Source: Actinomadura madurae
GTDB taxonomy: Bacteria; Actinomycetota; Actinomycetes; Streptosporangiales; Streptosporangiaceae
DNA length: 51,133 nt
NCBI RefSeq assembly: GCF_900115095.1
Contig: NZ_FOVH01000015.1
Location: 213,973 to 265,105, forward strand
Direction: 5' to 3'
Below the pieces are notes generated by a model that worked only from the letters and a program-made list of their open reading frames with translations, did not search any database and was not told the origin of the DNA. Below are positions 49,312-51,133 of this stretch, piece after piece; within the stretch, counting starts at the first letter, position 1; the number at the start of each line of letters is the position of its first letter. Position numbers and translations under genes: made by a program.

Positions 49312-50517
49312 TCACGAGGCATGAATACCCAGCGCGTCGTCGGGGTCGTATCCGTAGATCCAGCCGTTGGCGACCAGCGGGTCCGCCTCCGCGAAGGATG
49401 CGTCGCGGGCCCGCTGCTCGGGGCCGTCGGGCAGGTGGTTGATGTGCGCCCGGCCGTGGCTGACCTCCTGGAGCCGGGTGGTGCGGGGGATGCGCAGCTC
49501 CTCGTACCGGCGCAGGGCCCGGGACGGGTCGTCGAGATCGCCGGCGAGGCACCTGGCGAGGACGGCGGCGTCCTCGACGGCCTGGGCGGCCCCCTGCCCG
49601 AAGAAGGGGAACATCGGGTGCGCGGCGTCCCCGAGCAGGGTGATCGGGCCCCTGCTCCAGCGCCGCAGCGGCGCCCGGTCGAGCAGGGCCCACCGTCCGG
49701 GGGTCTCGCTCGCCCGGATGAGACCGGTGAGCCGCGGGTCCCAGCCGTCGAACTCGGCCAGGAACTCCGGCATCGTCGCGGTCGCCGTCCAGGACTCGAC
49801 GGCGTCGCCCGCGGGGGCGAACGCGACGAGGTTCACCAGCCGCCCGGCCGAGACGGGGTAGTGCACCAGGTGGTGGCCGGGTCCGATCCACAGCGTCTGG
49901 GCGCGGCGCCTGGCGAAGCCCGGGGCGCGGCCGGCCGGGACGAGGGCGCGGAACGCGCAGATGCCCGAGTAGGCGGCGGGCGCCGGCTCCGCGATCGCGC
50001 CGCGCACGATCGAGTGGATGCCGTCCGCCCCGATCAGGACGTCGGGGTCGGCGCGCTCCCCGTCGGCGAAGCGCAGGGAGGGCCGGCCGTCCACGCGGAC
50101 GGTCAGGCCGACGCAGCGCCTGCCGTACCGGACCCACGCGTCAGGCACGGCCGAGCGCAGGACCTCCAGCAGGTCGGCGCGGTGCGCGGTGTAGGTCTGC
50201 TCCCCGTACAGCCGCCCGCAGGACGAGGCGAGGTCTTCGGCGGACAGCACCGTGCCGTCCTGCCAGCGCCGGAACTCCCATCCGGTGTCGAGCCGCACGG
50301 CACGGGCCAGGAACTCGTCCATGACGCCGAGCCGCCGCAGCAGCCGGGCGGCGTTCGGGGCCACCACTAGGCCCGCGCCCACTTCCTTCAGCACCGGCGC
50401 CTGCTCGTAGACGGTGGCGGGGATGCCTTCGCGGTGCAGGAACGCCGCGGCCGCCTGCCCGCCGATCCCGCCCCCCAGGATCGCGATCCGCGGGAGGCCC
50501 GTCCCTGCGTTGCCCAT
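49312..50517 (-). CDS. FAD-dependent aromatic hydroxylase (salicylate hydroxylase-like)
   Basis: This class A flavin monooxygenase is 401 residues from ATG 50517 (ACGGAG five bases upstream); in-frame ATGs lie at 50553 and 50592. Motifs are the Rossmann RIAILGGGIGGQAAAAFLHR, the DG motif VLIGADGIHSIVRGAI near residue 165 and the GD motif ITLLGDAAHPMFPFFGQGAA near residue 290. It resembles salicylate 1- or 3-hydroxybenzoate 6-hydroxylases, which make catechol or gentisate. Encoded 53 bases before an intradiol dioxygenase, a catechol or hydroxyquinol product is likely. It is divergent from an IclR regulator. Confidence 0.88.
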   Translation of the reverse strand: MGNAGTGLPRIAILGGGIGGQAAAAFLHREGIPATVYEQAPVLKEVGAGLVVAPNAARLLRRLGVMDEFLARAVRLDTGWEFRRWQDGTVLSAEDLASSCGRLYGEQTYTAHRADLLEVLRSAVPDAWVRYGRRCVGLTVRVDGRPSLRFADGERADPDVLIGADGIHSIVRGAIAEPAPAAYSGICAFRALVPAGRAPGFARRRAQTLWIGPGHHLVHYPVSAGRLVNLVAFAPAGDAVESWTATATMPEFLAEFDGWDPRLTGLIRASETPGRWALLDRAPLRRWSRGPITLLGDAAHPMFPFFGQGAAQAVEDAAVLARCLAGDLDDPSRALRRYEELRIPRTTRLQEVSHGRAHINHLPDGPEQRARDASFAEADPLVANGWIYGYDPDDALGIHAS

Positions 50518-50592
50518 CCCCGCTCCGTTCGCCTCACCTGTCGGCGTGGTCATCGTGCCGTCCAGGCCGCCGTGAGAGGACACTGTGTCCAT

Positions 50593-50657
50593 TCAACGAA
50601 CACCTTGTTAGGGTTCCGGCTCTGCCCACCTGGACGGTGCAGGAGGTCTCAGCCGGT
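50593..50657. promoter_or_regulatory. Divergent promoter of aromatic operon and IclR regulator
   Basis: The short region between the hydroxylase and the IclR gene holds AACA-CCT-TGTT at 50599-50609, an imperfect palindrome extending to AACGAACA, and AGGAGGT 10 bases before the IclR ATG. The palindrome is a candidate IclR operator. Confidence 0.4.
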
Positions 50658-51133
50658 ATGCCGCGCACGCGTGAACCTGGCAGGACGGTGAGTTCCCGCC
50701 TGCTGGACATCCTCTTCGCCTTCCGTCCGGACCGTCCTGACCTGAGCCTGGCCGATCTGGTGCGGGCGACCGGCATGCCGCATCCCACCGCGCGCCGGCT
50801 GGCTCTGGAGCTGGTCGAGGCGGGCGCGCTGGAGCGCGGGGAGGACCGGCGGTTCACGATCGGTCTGCGGCTGTGGGAGCTGGGCACCCTGGCGCCGCGG
50901 ACCGAGTCGCTGCGGGCCAGGGCCCAGCCGTTCATGGAGGACCTGCACAGCGCGCTGCACCAGCATGTGCAGCTGGCCGTCCTGGAGGGACACGAGGCGG
51001 TGATCATCGAGCGGTTCTCCGCGCCGCACGCGCTGGGGCTGGTGTCGCAGGTCGGGGGGCGCCTGCCGCTGCACTGCTCGGGCGTGGGCAAGGTGCTGCT
51101 CGCCCACGGCGGCCCGGAGCTGATCGACAAGGT
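50658..51133 (+). CDS. IclR-family transcriptional regulator (partial, cut by window end)
   Basis: This is an incomplete frame of 158 codons from ATG 50658, preceded by AGGAGGT, open to the last base of the window. The N-terminal winged helix includes SLADLVRATGMPHPTARRLA (residues about 33-52), followed by RRFTIGLRLWELGTLAPR and the start of the IclR ligand domain (HQHVQLAVLEGHEAVIIERF, then LPLHCSGVGKVLLAH). IclR proteins near aromatic degradation genes usually sense the pathway substrate and control the divergent operon, here the hydroxylase and dioxygenase. Confidence 0.9.
   Translation, partial: MPRTREPGRTVSSRLLDILFAFRPDRPDLSLADLVRATGMPHPTARRLALELVEAGALERGEDRRFTIGLRLWELGTLAPRTESLRARAQPFMEDLHSALHQHVQLAVLEGHEAVIIERFSAPHALGLVSQVGGRLPLHCSGVGKVLLAHGGPELIDK

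Overview
The window is very GC-rich, densely packed actinobacterial chromosome. Codon third positions are almost all G or C, ATGA/GTGA stop-start overlaps are common, and GTG/TTG starts are frequent. The gene content (an actinobacterial-type hydrogenase accessory operon, a hopanoid operon, LAL and PucR regulators, SAV2177-type methyltransferases, a DUF5753 regulator, a cutinase) fits a filamentous actinomycete. Thermomonosporaceae such as Actinomadura is my best guess, but it is an inference from gene content. I see no rRNA, tRNA, CRISPR array or intact insertion sequence.

Region 1 (1-7120, all +) is the distal part of a [NiFe]-hydrogenase accessory/maturation operon. In order it holds a DUF6084-type protein, a conserved hypothetical, a maturation protease with an extra N-terminal domain, a 43-residue membrane peptide, a ferritin-like protein, a SIS-domain protein with an altered sugar-phosphate loop, a short HypC-like protein lacking Cys2, a canonical SIS isomerase-like protein, then hypC, hypD and hypE. 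Nearly every junction overlaps. The hydrogenase structural genes and hypA/B/F are not in the window and probably lie upstream.

Region 2 (7162-24453) is mixed. It has an SDR without YxxxK, two large LAL-type LuxR regulators flanking a tandem pair of membrane-anchored SRPBCC proteins, a PucR-type regulator, a secreted cutinase/polyester hydrolase, a flavin monooxygenase behind a triple 11-bp repeat, a translationally coupled SDR pair facing a second PucR regulator, a SAV2177-type methyltransferase and a DUF5753 helix-turn-helix regulator.

Region 3 (24454-33270) is a complete hopanoid operon: hpnC, hpnD, hpnE, a polyprenyl diphosphate synthase, squalene-hopene cyclase, an HpnG-like nucleosidase fused to IspH, and hpnH, closed by a strong hairpin. 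One transcript therefore covers HMBPP reduction, prenyl chain building, squalene formation, cyclisation and C5 side-chain addition.

Region 4 (33521-46588) is transport and regulation. It has a GAP-family membrane protein, an asymmetric heterodimeric ABC exporter-fold pair behind an iron-box-like site, an ATP-binding kinase-like protein, a divergent LysE exporter/MocR regulator pair, a second SAV2177-type methyltransferase ending in a 19-bp minisatellite, a Ppx/GppA phosphatase, an ArsP/YraQ-like permease, and a DrrAB-type ABC exporter divergent from a GbsR/MarR regulator that carries an IS30-like helix-turn-helix. The intergenic DNA between that regulator and the exporter is full of TTGCA half-sites.

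Region 5 (46659-51133) has a membrane protein with a degenerate sigma-factor-like N-terminus, then an aromatic-degradation pair (intradiol dioxygenase and salicylate-hydroxylase-like flavoprotein) divergent from an IclR regulator cut by the window end.
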